This document shows positions 17,144 to 26,002 of a stretch of DNA of 64,000 nt, piece by piece. The notes beneath the pieces were generated by a model that saw nothing but the letters and a program-made list of their open reading frames with translations, was not told the origin of the DNA and searched no databases. The position numbers were made by a program, and so were the translations under genes. The stretch's first letter is position 1. Each line of letters opens with the position of its first letter. The stretch comes from PALSA-612 sp963711315 (GTDB taxonomy: Bacteria; Actinomycetota; Thermoleophilia; Gaiellales; Gaiellaceae): NCBI GenBank assembly GCA_963711315.1, contig CAVQDQ010000002.1, positions 854,952 to 918,951 on the forward strand, written 5' to 3'.

Positions 17144-17992
17144 CTACGGAAACGCAAGCACGCCGCGGCGGTACCGGGCGGCCAGAACCGTGTTCCGGAG
17201 CAGGATTGCGATGGTCATCGGCCCGACGCCTCCGGGCACAGGTGTCAGGTGGCCGGCGACCTCCTCGACGGCGGGGTGGACGTCGCCGGCGAGGCCCTCC
17301 GGTCGGCGAGTGATGCCAACGTCAACGACGGCCGCGCCCTCCTTGACCATGTCCACGGTGATCAGGTGCGGATGGCCGACGCCCGCGACGATCACGTCGG
17401 CCGCGCGAGTGTGCGCGGCCAGGTCAACCGTGCGCGAATGGCAGATCGTCACGGTTGCGTTTCGCGCGAGCAGCAGATGCGCCATCGGCTTACCGACGAT
17501 CTGGCTACGGCCGACGACGACGGCGCGGCGGCCCTCGAGCTCGACCTCATGCTCGTCGAGCAGCTCCATGATCCCGGCCGGCGTTGCCGGCACGAACGTC
17601 GGGTGGCCGAGGTAGAGCTGCCCCGCGCTGACCGGGTGGAAGCCGTCCACGTCCTTCGCCGGTGAGACGAGACGCGTGGCAGCCGTCCCGTCCAGGTGCT
17701 TCGGCAGCGGCAGTTGGACGAGGATGCCGTCGACACGATCGTCACCGTTGAGCTGCTCGATCAGCTCGCGCAGATCGTCGGCAGACGTGTCCGCGGCCAG
17801 TCGGTGGTCGTGGCTCTCGATGCCCGCTTCCAGCGCGGCCTTGTGCTTGTGGTCGACGTAGATGTGCGACGCAGGATCGTCGCCGACGAGCACTGTCGCC
17901 AGGCCCACGTGCCCCAGCTCGGTGACGTCGGTGGCGACCTCGGCGCGGATGCGACCCGCGAGCGGCGCGCCTTTCATGAGGACTGCCGGCAT
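17144..17992 (-). CDS. folD: Bifunctional methylene-THF dehydrogenase / methenyl-THF cyclohydrolase
   Basis: A 282-residue FolD that interconverts 5,10-methylene- and 10-formyl-tetrahydrofolate with NADP. The substrate-site pattern YVDHKHKAA (catalytic Lys), DGILVQLPLPKHLD, KDVDGFHPVSAGQL and the dinucleotide-fold VVVGRSQIVGKPMAHLL are present, as is the C-terminal TPVPGGVGPMTIAILLRNT. Length is normal. It lies 60 bases upstream of cspA on the same strand. Confidence 0.97.
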   Translation of the reverse strand: MPAVLMKGAPLAGRIRAEVATDVTELGHVGLATVLVGDDPASHIYVDHKHKAALEAGIESHDHRLAADTSADDLRELIEQLNGDDRVDGILVQLPLPKHLDGTAATRLVSPAKDVDGFHPVSAGQLYLGHPTFVPATPAGIMELLDEHEVELEGRRAVVVGRSQIVGKPMAHLLLARNATVTICHSRTVDLAAHTRAADVIVAGVGHPHLITVDMVKEGAAVVDVGITRRPEGLAGDVHPAVEEVAGHLTPVPGGVGPMTIAILLRNTVLAARYRRGVLAFP

Positions 17993-18012
17993 CGAGGCGG
18001 TACGTTAGTCAC

Positions 18013-18915
18013 ATGGTCACGCTCACGGCCGTCGTTCCGGCGACGAACGACCCGCCTACGCTCGACGCATGCGTCAACGCCATCCTCGCGGCGGACCAGC
18101 CGCCAGAGGAAGTCATCGTCATCACCGAAGGCGGCGGCCCGGCTGCCGCGCGCAATGCCGGCGTGGAAGACGCGACAGGTGACGTCGTCGTCTTCGTAGA
18201 CGCGGATGTGCTCCCGCACGCGGACGCGTTCGCCCGTATCCGAGCCGCTTTCGAGGCGGATCCGATGCTAGTTGCTGCCTTCGGCTCGTACGACGACGTG
18301 CCGGCCGAGCCGGGCGTCGTCTCGCAGTTTCGGAATCTCCTGCACCACCACGTTCACCAGCAGGGCGCAGGCGACGCGACGACCTTCTGGGCCGGCCTCG
18401 GGGCGGTACGCGCCGACGCGTTTCGCTCCGCGGGCGGGTTCGATGCAGAGCGTTACCCGCTTCCTTCGGTGGAGGACATCGACCTCGGTACCAGGCTCTC
18501 ACGCGACGGCGGCAGGATTCTCCTCGACCCGCTGGTCCAGGGCACCCACCTGAAGGGCTGGACGCTCCAGGAGATGGTGCGAACGGACTTCTGGCAGCGC
18601 GGTGTGCCATGGGTGGAGCTCGTGCTGCGATACGGCTCGGGGTCGACGGCCCTCAACCTCGGCTGGCGGCATCGTGTGAGCGCGGCGGCTGCCGGGATCT
18701 CGGCGGTCGCACTCCTACGCGGCCGGCCGGGGACGGCGCTGGCGGGATTGATCGCGCTCGTCGCGCTCAACGTCGAGCTCTACGAGCTCTTCCTCCGCCG
18801 ACACGGACCTGTCGCAGTTGTGACGGGCGCCGGCCTGCACGCTGTCCACCATGTGACAGGGGCGCTCGCAGTACCGGTCGGCGTGGCCAGGCATCTGCAC
18901 ACCAAGCCCAAGTAA
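18013..18915 (+). CDS. Family 2 glycosyltransferase with C-terminal membrane segments
   Basis: A 300-residue GT-A type glycosyltransferase. The N-terminal TAVVPATNDPPTLDACV is the nucleotide-binding start of the fold, FVDADVLPH carries the metal-binding DxD-type motif and VEDIDLGTRLSRDG is the acceptor/base (ED) motif. Two hydrophobic segments near 218-260 suggest membrane attachment. It resembles GT2 enzymes that transfer sugars to lipid carriers. Its donor and acceptor are unknown. It is divergent from folD by about 20 bases. Confidence 0.87.
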   Translation: MVTLTAVVPATNDPPTLDACVNAILAADQPPEEVIVITEGGGPAAARNAGVEDATGDVVVFVDADVLPHADAFARIRAAFEADPMLVAAFGSYDDVPAEPGVVSQFRNLLHHHVHQQGAGDATTFWAGLGAVRADAFRSAGGFDAERYPLPSVEDIDLGTRLSRDGGRILLDPLVQGTHLKGWTLQEMVRTDFWQRGVPWVELVLRYGSGSTALNLGWRHRVSAAAAGISAVALLRGRPGTALAGLIALVALNVELYELFLRRHGPVAVVTGAGLHAVHHVTGALAVPVGVARHLHTKPK

Positions 18916-18931
18916 CACTTTTGGGCTTGGT
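18901..18931 (+). terminator. 11-bp inverted repeat spanning a stop codon
   Basis: ACCAAGCCCAA (18901-18911) and TTGGGCTTGGT (18921-18931) are perfect inverse complements separated by 9 bases. The left arm and loop include the last codons and stop of the glycosyltransferase gene. It looks like an intrinsic terminator or an attenuator before the MBL gene, without a clear U-run. Confidence 0.6.
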
Positions 18932-18938
18932 CTCTGAA

Positions 18939-19595
18939 TTGCACATCCGCTGCGTGACCACCGGGCGCGTCCGCGGCAAGCGCAGCACGGGGCCGCTGCG
19001 CTACCTGCCGGGCGGTTGGAGCGACGAGACCCTGCCCGTGCACGCCTTCGCCGTCGACCACCCGGACGGCGTTTGCCTCTTCGACACCGGCCAGACGGCG
19101 AGGGCCTCGCACGGCGGCTATCACCCACGGTGGCACCCGTACCTGCGGCTGGCGCGATTCGAGCTCGCGCCCGAAGACGAGGTCGCATCGCAGCTCGACC
19201 CGCTCGCGGTGCGGTGGGTCGTGCTCTCTCACCTCCACACCGACCATGTCGGCGGCCTCTCTGCGTTCACACACGCAGAGGTCCTCGTTTCGCGCATCGA
19301 ATGGGAGCGCGCGGGCGGCGTCGGAGGGCGCCTCCGCGGTTACCTCCCCCAGCACTGGCCGGCAGGGCTCACTCCTCGGCTGATCGACTTCTCCGGGCCG
19401 GCCGCTGGTCCGTTCGCAGCCTCGCACGACGTCGCGGATGACGGCCGCCTGCTCATGGTCCCGCTTCCCGGGCACACACCCGGCCACGCCGGGCTGCTCG
19501 TGGACGGGGAGACGCTGCTGGCGGGGGACGCGACGTGGTCCGGCGGTGACCTGCGCGTGCTCCAGGCGCACGATCCGCGCCTGAGCCCCGGCTAG
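18939..19595 (+). CDS. MBL-fold metallo-hydrolase (lactonase-like)
   Basis: A roughly 218-residue metallo-beta-lactamase-fold hydrolase. SHLHTDHVGG is the HxHxDH dinuclear zinc motif, GHTPGHAG supplies the next His, LLAGDAT the bridging Asp and LQAHDP the final His. The overall pattern is that of the N-acyl-homoserine-lactone lactonase/AttM branch, but the substrate is not determined. No ATG is available. TTG 18939 is chosen because it lies just past the hairpin (GTG 18954 is possible). A start inside the hairpin (TTG 18921 or 18927) is less likely. Confidence 0.85.
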   Translation: MHIRCVTTGRVRGKRSTGPLRYLPGGWSDETLPVHAFAVDHPDGVCLFDTGQTARASHGGYHPRWHPYLRLARFELAPEDEVASQLDPLAVRWVVLSHLHTDHVGGLSAFTHAEVLVSRIEWERAGGVGGRLRGYLPQHWPAGLTPRLIDFSGPAAGPFAASHDVADDGRLLMVPLPGHTPGHAGLLVDGETLLAGDATWSGGDLRVLQAHDPRLSPG

Positions 19596-19604
19596 GCTCT
19601 CCCG

Positions 19605-20678
19605 ATGCGAGCTGCAGTCGTCGGCCTCGGTTGGGCGGCCGGGGAGTTTCACCTTCCCGCCCTGCGCGCGCTCGCAGACGTGGAGATCGTGGGCGGCGCC
19701 GATCCCGCGGAGGAGCGCCAAGCCTGGTGGACGAAGACGACGGGCGCGCCGGCGTTCGAGTCGATCGAGCAGCTGCTGGGCTCGGCAGAGCCCGAGCTCG
19801 TGGTCGTCGGAACGCCGCCCTCGTCTCACGCCGAGCTCTCGATCGCCGCGCTGGAAGGCGGCGCTCACGTGATCTGCGAGAAGCCGTTCGTCTCCAGCGT
19901 CGAGGAAGCCGATCGCGTGCTCGCGACGGCAGCAGCGACCGACAGGCGAGTGGCCGTCAATCACCAGTACCGCGCGAAGCCGGTCTTCCGTGCGGTCAAG
20001 GAGCAGATCGGCAAGCCCGGCGTCGGCAGACTCGTCTTCTGCCAGGTCTCGCAGCTCATGGACCTGCCTCCGTGGGACGAGCCCGTGCCCTGGCGGGCGG
20101 CCATGCCGAACCGGACGCTGTTCGAGGCCGGTTGCCATCTCGTCGATTTGTTGCTCGACCTCTACGGCGAGCTGCCGGAGGCGGTCTACGCAAGGCATTC
20201 GAGCGGGCTCGACGAGACGCGGGAGGCGGACGCCGTGCATCTCGTCATGCTCGAGTTCTCCGGCGGCAGGCTGGCACAGATCACGATCGACAGGCTCTGC
20301 CGGGCCGGTACGCGCTACATCGAGCTGCGCGCGGACTGCGAGGAGGCGTCATTGCGGGCATCCCACGGCGGCCGCGTGCTGCTGCAGATGGGTATGAAGC
20401 GCGCCGAGCGGCCGGGGATCCGCCTCCACTACGGGCTGGGGGGCGTCGCCTGGGCGGAGCGGGGCCTGCACCGGAAGAAGCTCGCGCGCAACCCGCGCAA
20501 CCCCGGCGTGGCGGCGACGGTCACCCTCTTCCGCGAGATCGTGGCCGCTCTCCAGGAAGGTCGCGAGCCTCCGTCCAGCGGCAGCCAGGCACGGGACGGC
20601 TTGCGCGTGATCGAGGCGGCGTATCGCTCGGCAGACACGGGCGCCCGTGTGGAGTTGCTCAGCTCCGCCGCTTCCTGA
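19605..20678 (+). CDS. Gfo/Idh/MocA family oxidoreductase
   Basis: A 357-residue NAD(P)-dependent sugar or inositol dehydrogenase-type protein. The N-terminal Rossmann motif is VVGLGWAAGEFHLPAL. VVVGTPPSSHAELS and ICEKPF (catalytic Lys) follow at normal spacing, then the GFO_IDH_MocA C-terminal domain with GCHLVDLLLDLYGE. It starts 9 bases after the MBL gene. Substrate is unknown. The last 20 bases converge on the end of the NHL gene. Confidence 0.91.
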   Translation: MRAAVVGLGWAAGEFHLPALRALADVEIVGGADPAEERQAWWTKTTGAPAFESIEQLLGSAEPELVVVGTPPSSHAELSIAALEGGAHVICEKPFVSSVEEADRVLATAAATDRRVAVNHQYRAKPVFRAVKEQIGKPGVGRLVFCQVSQLMDLPPWDEPVPWRAAMPNRTLFEAGCHLVDLLLDLYGELPEAVYARHSSGLDETREADAVHLVMLEFSGGRLAQITIDRLCRAGTRYIELRADCEEASLRASHGGRVLLQMGMKRAERPGIRLHYGLGGVAWAERGLHRKKLARNPRNPGVAATVTLFREIVAALQEGREPPSSGSQARDGLRVIEAAYRSADTGARVELLSSAAS

Positions 20679-22009
20679 CCGTCAGCGAGGCGGTCGCCCC
20701 AGCGCTTCGATTCCCGGCGGCGGTCGCGCGCAACCGCAGGCCGTAGGCGCCCGCTCTCAGGGTTCGGCCGAAGCTGAGGGCATTGGCACCCGACTTCCCT
20801 AGCTGCTTCACGCGCAGGACCACCGTGCCGCGCCGCAGCGACCTCCAGCCGCGTCGCGGCTCGCTCGGAGAGCGTGTAGCGAAGCGTCGCCGGACGTCCG
20901 GCAGTCGTATGGAGCTGTTTGACGATGATGTGAAGCACGAGGGCCGGCCGAAGGTCGAGACTGACGAGTCGCACGCGGTTGTTTACGGAGTCCCCGACGA
21001 GGAAGCCCGACAGATCAGGAAGCACAGCGAGTGCTTTCGGCTGATTGAGCGCCGCGGTCGCCGCGGGGCCTCCGTCGCCCGAGAAGCCCGCAGTCCCGGT
21101 GCCCGCCACCGTCGAGATCGTGCCGGTCGACGAGACGCGGACCACGCGGTTGTTATTCGTGTCCGCGACGAGGAAGCCGCCGTCAGGCAGGGCAGCAACA
21201 GCGTGCGGGGAGTTGAACCCTGCCGCAGGGGCGACTGTCGTGATCGTGCCATCCGCGGCGACGCGGCGAATCCGCGAGTTGCCCGCATCGGCGATCAGGA
21301 AGCCCCCACTCGCGAGCGGAGAGACCGAGAACGGGAGGTTCAGCTGCGCCGATGTTGCAGGCCCACCGTCGCCCGAGAACCCGGGCGTTCCGCTACCCGC
21401 GACCGTCGTGATGATGCCGGCCGGTGATATCCGCCGCACGCGGTGGTTGCCGGAGTCGGGGAAGAGGATGCTCCCGTCGGGCAGCGTCGCGATCCCGCGG
21501 GGGGCCGCGATCTGCGCGGCCACGGCGGGACCGCCATCGCCCGAGAAGCCGAAGGTCCCCGTGCCGGCGACGGTCGTGATGGTGCCGTTCGGTGCCACGC
21601 GCCTGATCCGGTGGTTGCTGGTATCCGCGAGCACCAGGCTCCCGTCGGGCAGCAGCGCGACGCCGTGGACGAGATTGAGCTGTGCAGAGGTAGCGCTTCC
21701 TCCGTCGCCGGAGAAGCCGGCGACTCCCGTCCCGGCCACCGTAGTGATGCGGCCGTCAGCGCCGACACGCCGCACGGCCGGCAGGAACGGCGCCGCGAAG
21801 ACGAACCCTCCGTCGGGAGTAACAGCGATCCCGCGCGGATGGTCGATCGCCGCGCTGGTGGCGGGCCCTCCGTCGCCGTCAGAACCGTCGACGCCGTTGC
21901 CGGCGACCGTGGCAATCGTCGCGGGCGCCTGGACGGTCTGGGCCGTCGCGGACAGGCCCGGCACGAGCGCGACGGCGACGGCTGCCGTTGTGATCAGCCA
22001 ACGTTTCAT
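20659..22009 (-). CDS. Secreted NHL-repeat beta-propeller protein (one apparent frameshift)
   Basis: A signal peptide (MKRWLITTAAVAVALVPG, residues 1-22) is followed by five or six NHL-type repeats of about 52 residues. Each carries a variant of ITTVAGTGTFGFSGDGG and a DGSLVLADTSNHRIRRV-like blade, so a six-bladed propeller is likely. The open frame then drifts into an implausible tail. Between about 20829 and 20840 dropping one base restores RGTVVLRVKQLGK...LTVRKRRS and a TGA at 20659, giving about 449 residues with a C-terminal Ig-like/adhesion-type domain. It is last in the polysaccharide operon, coupled by a 4-base overlap. Function is unknown; carbohydrate or protein binding at the cell surface is likely. 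Confidence 0.8.
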
Positions 22010-22662
22010 TGCTTGCGCGCCCGCAGGACGAGATGAGATGAGAACCGCCCGATCCGGCGCGTCTCTTCCACCGAGAGGCCCACTTCGTCCACGGCGGCGA
22101 GGAGCTCCTGCTCGCTGCGGGGCGGCAGGTCGAGCGGGGCAGGGCGGCCCACAGGGACGACGCGCTTGACAGTTCTCACGGCCGGATAGAGCAGCTTCGA
22201 GCGCCACAGGAGTGCCGGCGACTGCTGGCGCGGGAAGCTCAGGACGGCCACGCCGTGCGGTCGCAGCACGCGCGCCAGCTCGGCCACGGCGCCGGCGAGG
22301 TCATGTGTCGCGTACTCGAGAACACCGGTCGCTGCAACCGCGTCGAAGGACCCGTCGTCGAAAGGCAGGTGCTCGATCGGCCCCTCGACGAGCCGCTCGG
22401 CGAGCTCGGGCAACCTCCGTCTGGCGGCAGCCACCATTGCCGGCGACAGGTCGACTCCGCTGACGCGCCACCCGCGCCGGTCGAGCTCGGCGCACAGGCG
22501 GCCGGTGCCCATGCCCACGTCGAGCACGTCTCCTCGTGGTTCGCCGAGCAGCTCCACGGCGACCTCCAGCCGGTGCCGGAGCAGGCGGCCCGCCGCGTTG
22601 GACTCGTCGTACCGCCGGTCGTAGCGCTCCGCGGTCGTGTCGAAGAACTCCGGGATGCTCAC
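22006..22662 (-). CDS. SAM-dependent methyltransferase (Methyltransf_11 type)
   Basis: A 218-residue class I methyltransferase. The SAM-binding motif I is VLDVGMGTGRLCAEL, motif II GVDLSPAMV, and FDAVAATGVLEY is motif IV. GTG 22662 is chosen because it overlaps the upstream stop by 4 bases and gives IPEFFDTTAERYD, a typical N-terminus. It probably methylates a sugar or another residue of the polymer. Acceptor unknown. Confidence 0.88.
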   Translation of the reverse strand: MSIPEFFDTTAERYDRRYDESNAAGRLLRHRLEVAVELLGEPRGDVLDVGMGTGRLCAELDRRGWRVSGVDLSPAMVAAARRRLPELAERLVEGPIEHLPFDDGSFDAVAATGVLEYATHDLAGAVAELARVLRPHGVAVLSFPRQQSPALLWRSKLLYPAVRTVKRVVPVGRPAPLDLPPRSEQELLAAVDEVGLSVEETRRIGRFSSHLVLRARKQ

Positions 22663-23405
22663 GAAGGCACCGCCACCGCAAGGAGCGTGTGGCCGTAGGG
22701 AAGGGAGACGCGCGAGTGTCTGAGCACTCGGGCCTCGAGCCCCAGCAGCGTTCGTCCGACTGCGTTTGCGGTCGAGCCCGCCTCGGCCGGGATTCCGCAC
22801 GTCGTGGGCGTCGGCGCAGTGGGGCCGCGCCCGCGAGCAGCGCCCCAGACCGAAAGCACAGCGTTCACGTGCGTGATCCGAACGACGTCGAACCCCCTTG
22901 CCTCGAGCTCCGCCTTCAGCGAGTCGGCGTCGTACAGCCGCCAGTCCGTCCGCTCCCGCCGCGCCTGACGACCGCCGTTCGTGCGTACCAACAGGACCCC
23001 GTCCGGCAACAGCACCCGCCGCAGCTCGCGCAGGCCGACATCGACTTCGCGCTCGTCCACGTGTTGGAGCACATCGTTGAGCACGGCGACGTCGAAAGTC
23101 CCGTCCGGGTAGGGAAGGTCGTGCACCGGGGCCACGTGCAGCTCCGCGCCCGGGACCGCATCCTTCGCCAGCTCCACGGCTTCGGCGCTGATGTCCACGC
23201 CGGCCAGACGGTCGAACGAGCCCGTGCCGGCGGCCCAGGCGAGGAAGCCGCCCGTCCCACAGCCCGCGTCGAGCATGCTCAGATGGCCCGAAGCCAGCCG
23301 GTCGCGGAGCAGCGACGCGGTGATCTCCCGCATGCCGGTGTGCCACCAGTGCTGCTCCTCGACGGCGTGAAGGCGTGCGTAGTAGTCGGGCCGGACGTCT
23401 TTCAC
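22659..23405 (-). CDS. SAM-dependent methyltransferase
   Basis: A 248-residue class I methyltransferase. Its N-terminus (YYARLHAVEEQHWWHTGMRE) has the WW..GR-like feature of sugar or polyketide methyltransferases. Motif I is MLDAGCGTGGFLAW and motif IV FDVAVLNDVLQHV. GTG start, with 4-base overlaps on both sides. It is distinct in sequence from the next methyltransferase, so the cluster probably modifies two positions. Confidence 0.88.
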   Translation of the reverse strand: MKDVRPDYYARLHAVEEQHWWHTGMREITASLLRDRLASGHLSMLDAGCGTGGFLAWAAGTGSFDRLAGVDISAEAVELAKDAVPGAELHVAPVHDLPYPDGTFDVAVLNDVLQHVDEREVDVGLRELRRVLLPDGVLLVRTNGGRQARRERTDWRLYDADSLKAELEARGFDVVRITHVNAVLSVWGAARGRGPTAPTPTTCGIPAEAGSTANAVGRTLLGLEARVLRHSRVSLPYGHTLLAVAVPS

Positions 23406-24373
23406 GCCGCCCGCAGCGTAGCCTCGCGCGCGAGCTCCAGCAGCCGGCTGAACGAACGGTCGAGTGTCAGCTCGGTCGTCACGAAGCGGTACGCCTCGTC
23501 CGTGATCCGCCGCCTCGCGTCTTCGTCCGCCACGTACTGCCGGATCGTCTCCGCGAGCCGCTCGACGGGCGCCTCGACGTAGTGCACGCCTGGCTCGTAC
23601 GGCTCCGGCAGGTACAGCGGCTCCGAGACGACCAGCGCGCCGTTCGCCATCGCCACGAGCAGCCGCACGTCGGGCAGGTGCCCCTCCAGCCGCGGGATGT
23701 TCAGTGCGATCTTCGCGCGGTTGATGAGCTCTACCCGTCCCTCTCCCCAGAGCTCGGGGTTCGAGTAGTCGCCCAGCGTGAGGATGTCCACGCCTTCTCG
23801 CTTCAGGCGGCGCAGGATTCGCCGCCGCCTCGGCAACCGGAAGTCACCCAGGAAGATGACGCCGACGTCGCGCTCGCGGTCGAGCAGCCGTCCGTGCGAC
23901 GGGTGGTAGCCGAGCGGGACGAGCTCGGTCGCGATGCCTTCCTGCTCGAGGTACGCCTGGTAGGCCCGGGTCGCGACAGCGAGCACGTCGGGCGTCCCGT
24001 CGGCGGCAAGGCGGCGGAGGTACTTGGCGTTCGAGTAGTGGTCGTTGACGCGTCGGTCGCGCAGTGCGAGCTTCGCCACTTCTCTCGCCGTCAGCATCTG
24101 CCCGTGCATCCCTGCGGCGCGGGGCATCGGCAGCGGCTCCGTATGCCACACGAGCACGAGCGGCCTTTCACCGCGCGGCAGCGCCGCGATCCGGTCGAGC
24201 GTGCGCCTGTACCAACGTGGGTTGCCGCCCACCCACACGAGGCGGTCGGGCGAGAGATCGACCTCGCCCTCGACCACCGTGCGCGCAGACACGCCCAGCG
24301 ACGCGAGCGTCTCCACGGCGATCGGCGCGCTCGACATCGCGAGGTCCTCGCGGACGAGCAGCTCGACGTTCAC
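23402..24373 (-). CDS. Glycosyltransferase (GT-B, spore-maturation CgeB-like)
   Basis: A 323-residue GT-B type transferase. The conserved parts are in the C-terminal half: GVIFLGDFRLPRRRRIL, IALNIPRLEGHLPDVRLL and the MANGALVVSEPLYLPEPYEPG donor-binding segment, which together resemble CgeB-like (Glyco_trans_1_2) proteins. The GTG at 24373 overlaps the preceding stop by 4 bases. The longer open frame upstream runs into the neighbouring methyltransferase and is not real. Confidence 0.8.
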   Translation of the reverse strand: MNVELLVREDLAMSSAPIAVETLASLGVSARTVVEGEVDLSPDRLVWVGGNPRWYRRTLDRIAALPRGERPLVLVWHTEPLPMPRAAGMHGQMLTAREVAKLALRDRRVNDHYSNAKYLRRLAADGTPDVLAVATRAYQAYLEQEGIATELVPLGYHPSHGRLLDRERDVGVIFLGDFRLPRRRRILRRLKREGVDILTLGDYSNPELWGEGRVELINRAKIALNIPRLEGHLPDVRLLVAMANGALVVSEPLYLPEPYEPGVHYVEAPVERLAETIRQYVADEDARRRITDEAYRFVTTELTLDRSFSRLLELAREATLRAA

Positions 24374-24905
24374 GCTTCTTCGAGCCACCAGGGCACGTAG
24401 GCCCGGAACGGCTCCGCGCGCTTGCCCGACGCCGTGAGCGCCCACGTCTGCGCCAGCTCGTGCATCCGCAGGACCCCGACCGCGAAATGGTTCGCCGCCG
24501 CCAACAGCTTGCTGTCGCGGTAGCGCACGCCCTCACCGCGTGCACTGACCTTCGTGAAGTAGCCGCCGAGGATCTCGCGCCATTGCTTGAGGTCGGCCAG
24601 GAACACGTGGTCGGGGTCGAGCATCCCCGCCTGCGACCACGGAGAGGGCACGCGGACGCGCAGAGCACGCCGGACGGCGCGAGCACGCGATGAATCTCGT
24701 CGAGCACCTCGTACGGATTGCGAAAGTGCTCGAGCAGGGAGGACGCTTCCACCTCAGCTGCGGTCCCGTCCTCGAACGGCAGCGAGCGGACGTCGGCGAT
24801 GACATCGACCGTCGGCAGCTGCCGCGCGTCGACGTTGACGTAGCCGGGGAGCGGTCTGTTCCCGGAGCCGAGATTGAGGCGAAGCGGAGTTGACTGCTCG
24901 CTCAC
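24370..24905 (-). CDS. SAM-dependent methyltransferase-like protein (apparent frameshift)
   Basis: Residues 1-80 read LRLNLGSGNRPLPGYVNVDA and LLEHFRNPYEVLDEIHRVLAPSG, the pattern of small predicted SAM methyltransferases. In the first frame the sequence then becomes implausible. The second frame continues with VPSPWSQAGMLDPDHVF and ends WWLEEA at the expected stop, overlapping the next gene by 4 bases. A change of one or two bases at about 24650-24672 joins them into roughly 178 residues. The GTG start at 24905 overlaps the upstream stop. Either an assembly error or a recently broken gene. Confidence 0.75.
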
Positions 24906-26002
24906 GCGGCCGCCGAGGATACCGCCGTCAGTACCGCCATCGTCTCCGAGGCAGTGCGGCTCCACGGGAAGAGGCGCGCTCGTTGCCTTCCCAGTTCCGC
25001 CAGCCGCTCGCGAAGGGCCGCGTCGGTGAGCAGCGTCGTCAGTGCATCTGCGAGCAGATCTCTTCGCGGCTCGTCCACGAGCAGGGCCGCCTCGTCCGCG
25101 ACTTCGGCGAGGGCGGAGTTCCTCGCCGTGAGCACGGGCGTTCCGGCGGCCATGGCCTCGAGCACCGGCAGGCCGAACCCCTCATACGACGACGGATAGA
25201 CAAAAACCTCGGCCTCGTGGTAGAGGACGTGCAGATCCTCCTCCGGCACGTAGCCCGTCACGCGCACGAAGTCCGGGGTTTCCCCCAGCGACTCCGCAGC
25301 GTTGCTTTCTCCGGCGAGTACGAGCGCGTGCGACATGCCGGCCCGTGCCCTGGCCTCGGCGAAGGCCTCCACGAGCGTCGGCAGGTTGCGTCGCCGGGCG
25401 AGCTTGCCCACGAACAGGCAGAACGGGGATCCCGCCAGCATGTATCGCCTGCGCACCTCGGCAGCCGCCGCGACGGTCGGAGGGACGAAGAACTCGCCGC
25501 CGCAACCGTTCGGCACGGCCGTGATCCGAGACGGAGGGACACCGTAGGACGTCGCGATGTCCCGGCGCGACGTCTCCGACACGGTTATGACGTGGCGTGC
25601 CCTGCGAGCCGAGCTTCTCGTCGATCGATGACGAAGGCGCTGGCGCAGGCCGGGGTGCGGCGGCATGAGCGCCGAGAGCGCGTCGTGAACGGTGACGACG
25701 AACGGCCCACGGTAGGCAAGCGGTGCGGCGTACGAGGGGCAGAACAGGAGGTCGACGTGACGGGCGGCGCGGCCCAGTCCCCAGTGGAAGGCCGACCCGC
25801 CGGTTCCGGAGAGCTCGTGTACGCGAAACGAATGCGACGGAGGCAGGGCGTCGGCGTCGACGCCTACGGGTACGAAGACCACGAGCTCGCTGAACGGCGT
25901 CTCCGTGTCAGCCCACTCGCGCAGCAGCTCGGCGACGTAACGGCCGACGCCGGAGCGAGTGCCGGCGAGGCGATGGCCGTCGATCCCCAGCGTGGGGCTC
26001 AA
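24902..26002 (-). CDS. Family 4 (group 1) glycosyltransferase
   Basis: A 366-residue GT-B retaining glycosyltransferase. The N-terminus GIDGHRLAGTRSGVGRYVAEL is typical of mannosyltransferase-type GT4. ITVSETSRRDI and VPNGCGGEFF precede the donor half (FCLFVGKLARRRNLPTLVEA). The EX7E motif is YPSSYEGFGLPVLEAMAAGTPV. The TTG start at 26002 overlaps the flippase stop (TTGA), which is why I prefer it to the long upstream extension of the frame. Confidence 0.9.
   Translation of the reverse strand: MSPTLGIDGHRLAGTRSGVGRYVAELLREWADTETPFSELVVFVPVGVDADALPPSHSFRVHELSGTGGSAFHWGLGRAARHVDLLFCPSYAAPLAYRGPFVVTVHDALSALMPPHPGLRQRLRHRSTRSSARRARHVITVSETSRRDIATSYGVPPSRITAVPNGCGGEFFVPPTVAAAAEVRRRYMLAGSPFCLFVGKLARRRNLPTLVEAFAEARARAGMSHALVLAGESNAAESLGETPDFVRVTGYVPEEDLHVLYHEAEVFVYPSSYEGFGLPVLEAMAAGTPVLTARNSALAEVADEAALLVDEPRRDLLADALTTLLTDAALRERLAELGRQRARLFPWSRTASETMAVLTAVSSAAA

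Noticed and set aside
21045..22000. Periodic repeats in 21.0-22.0 kb as a CRISPR or DNA satellite array
   Set aside because: The period of about 156 bases is in frame and encodes NHL propeller blades; repeats are degenerate at DNA level.
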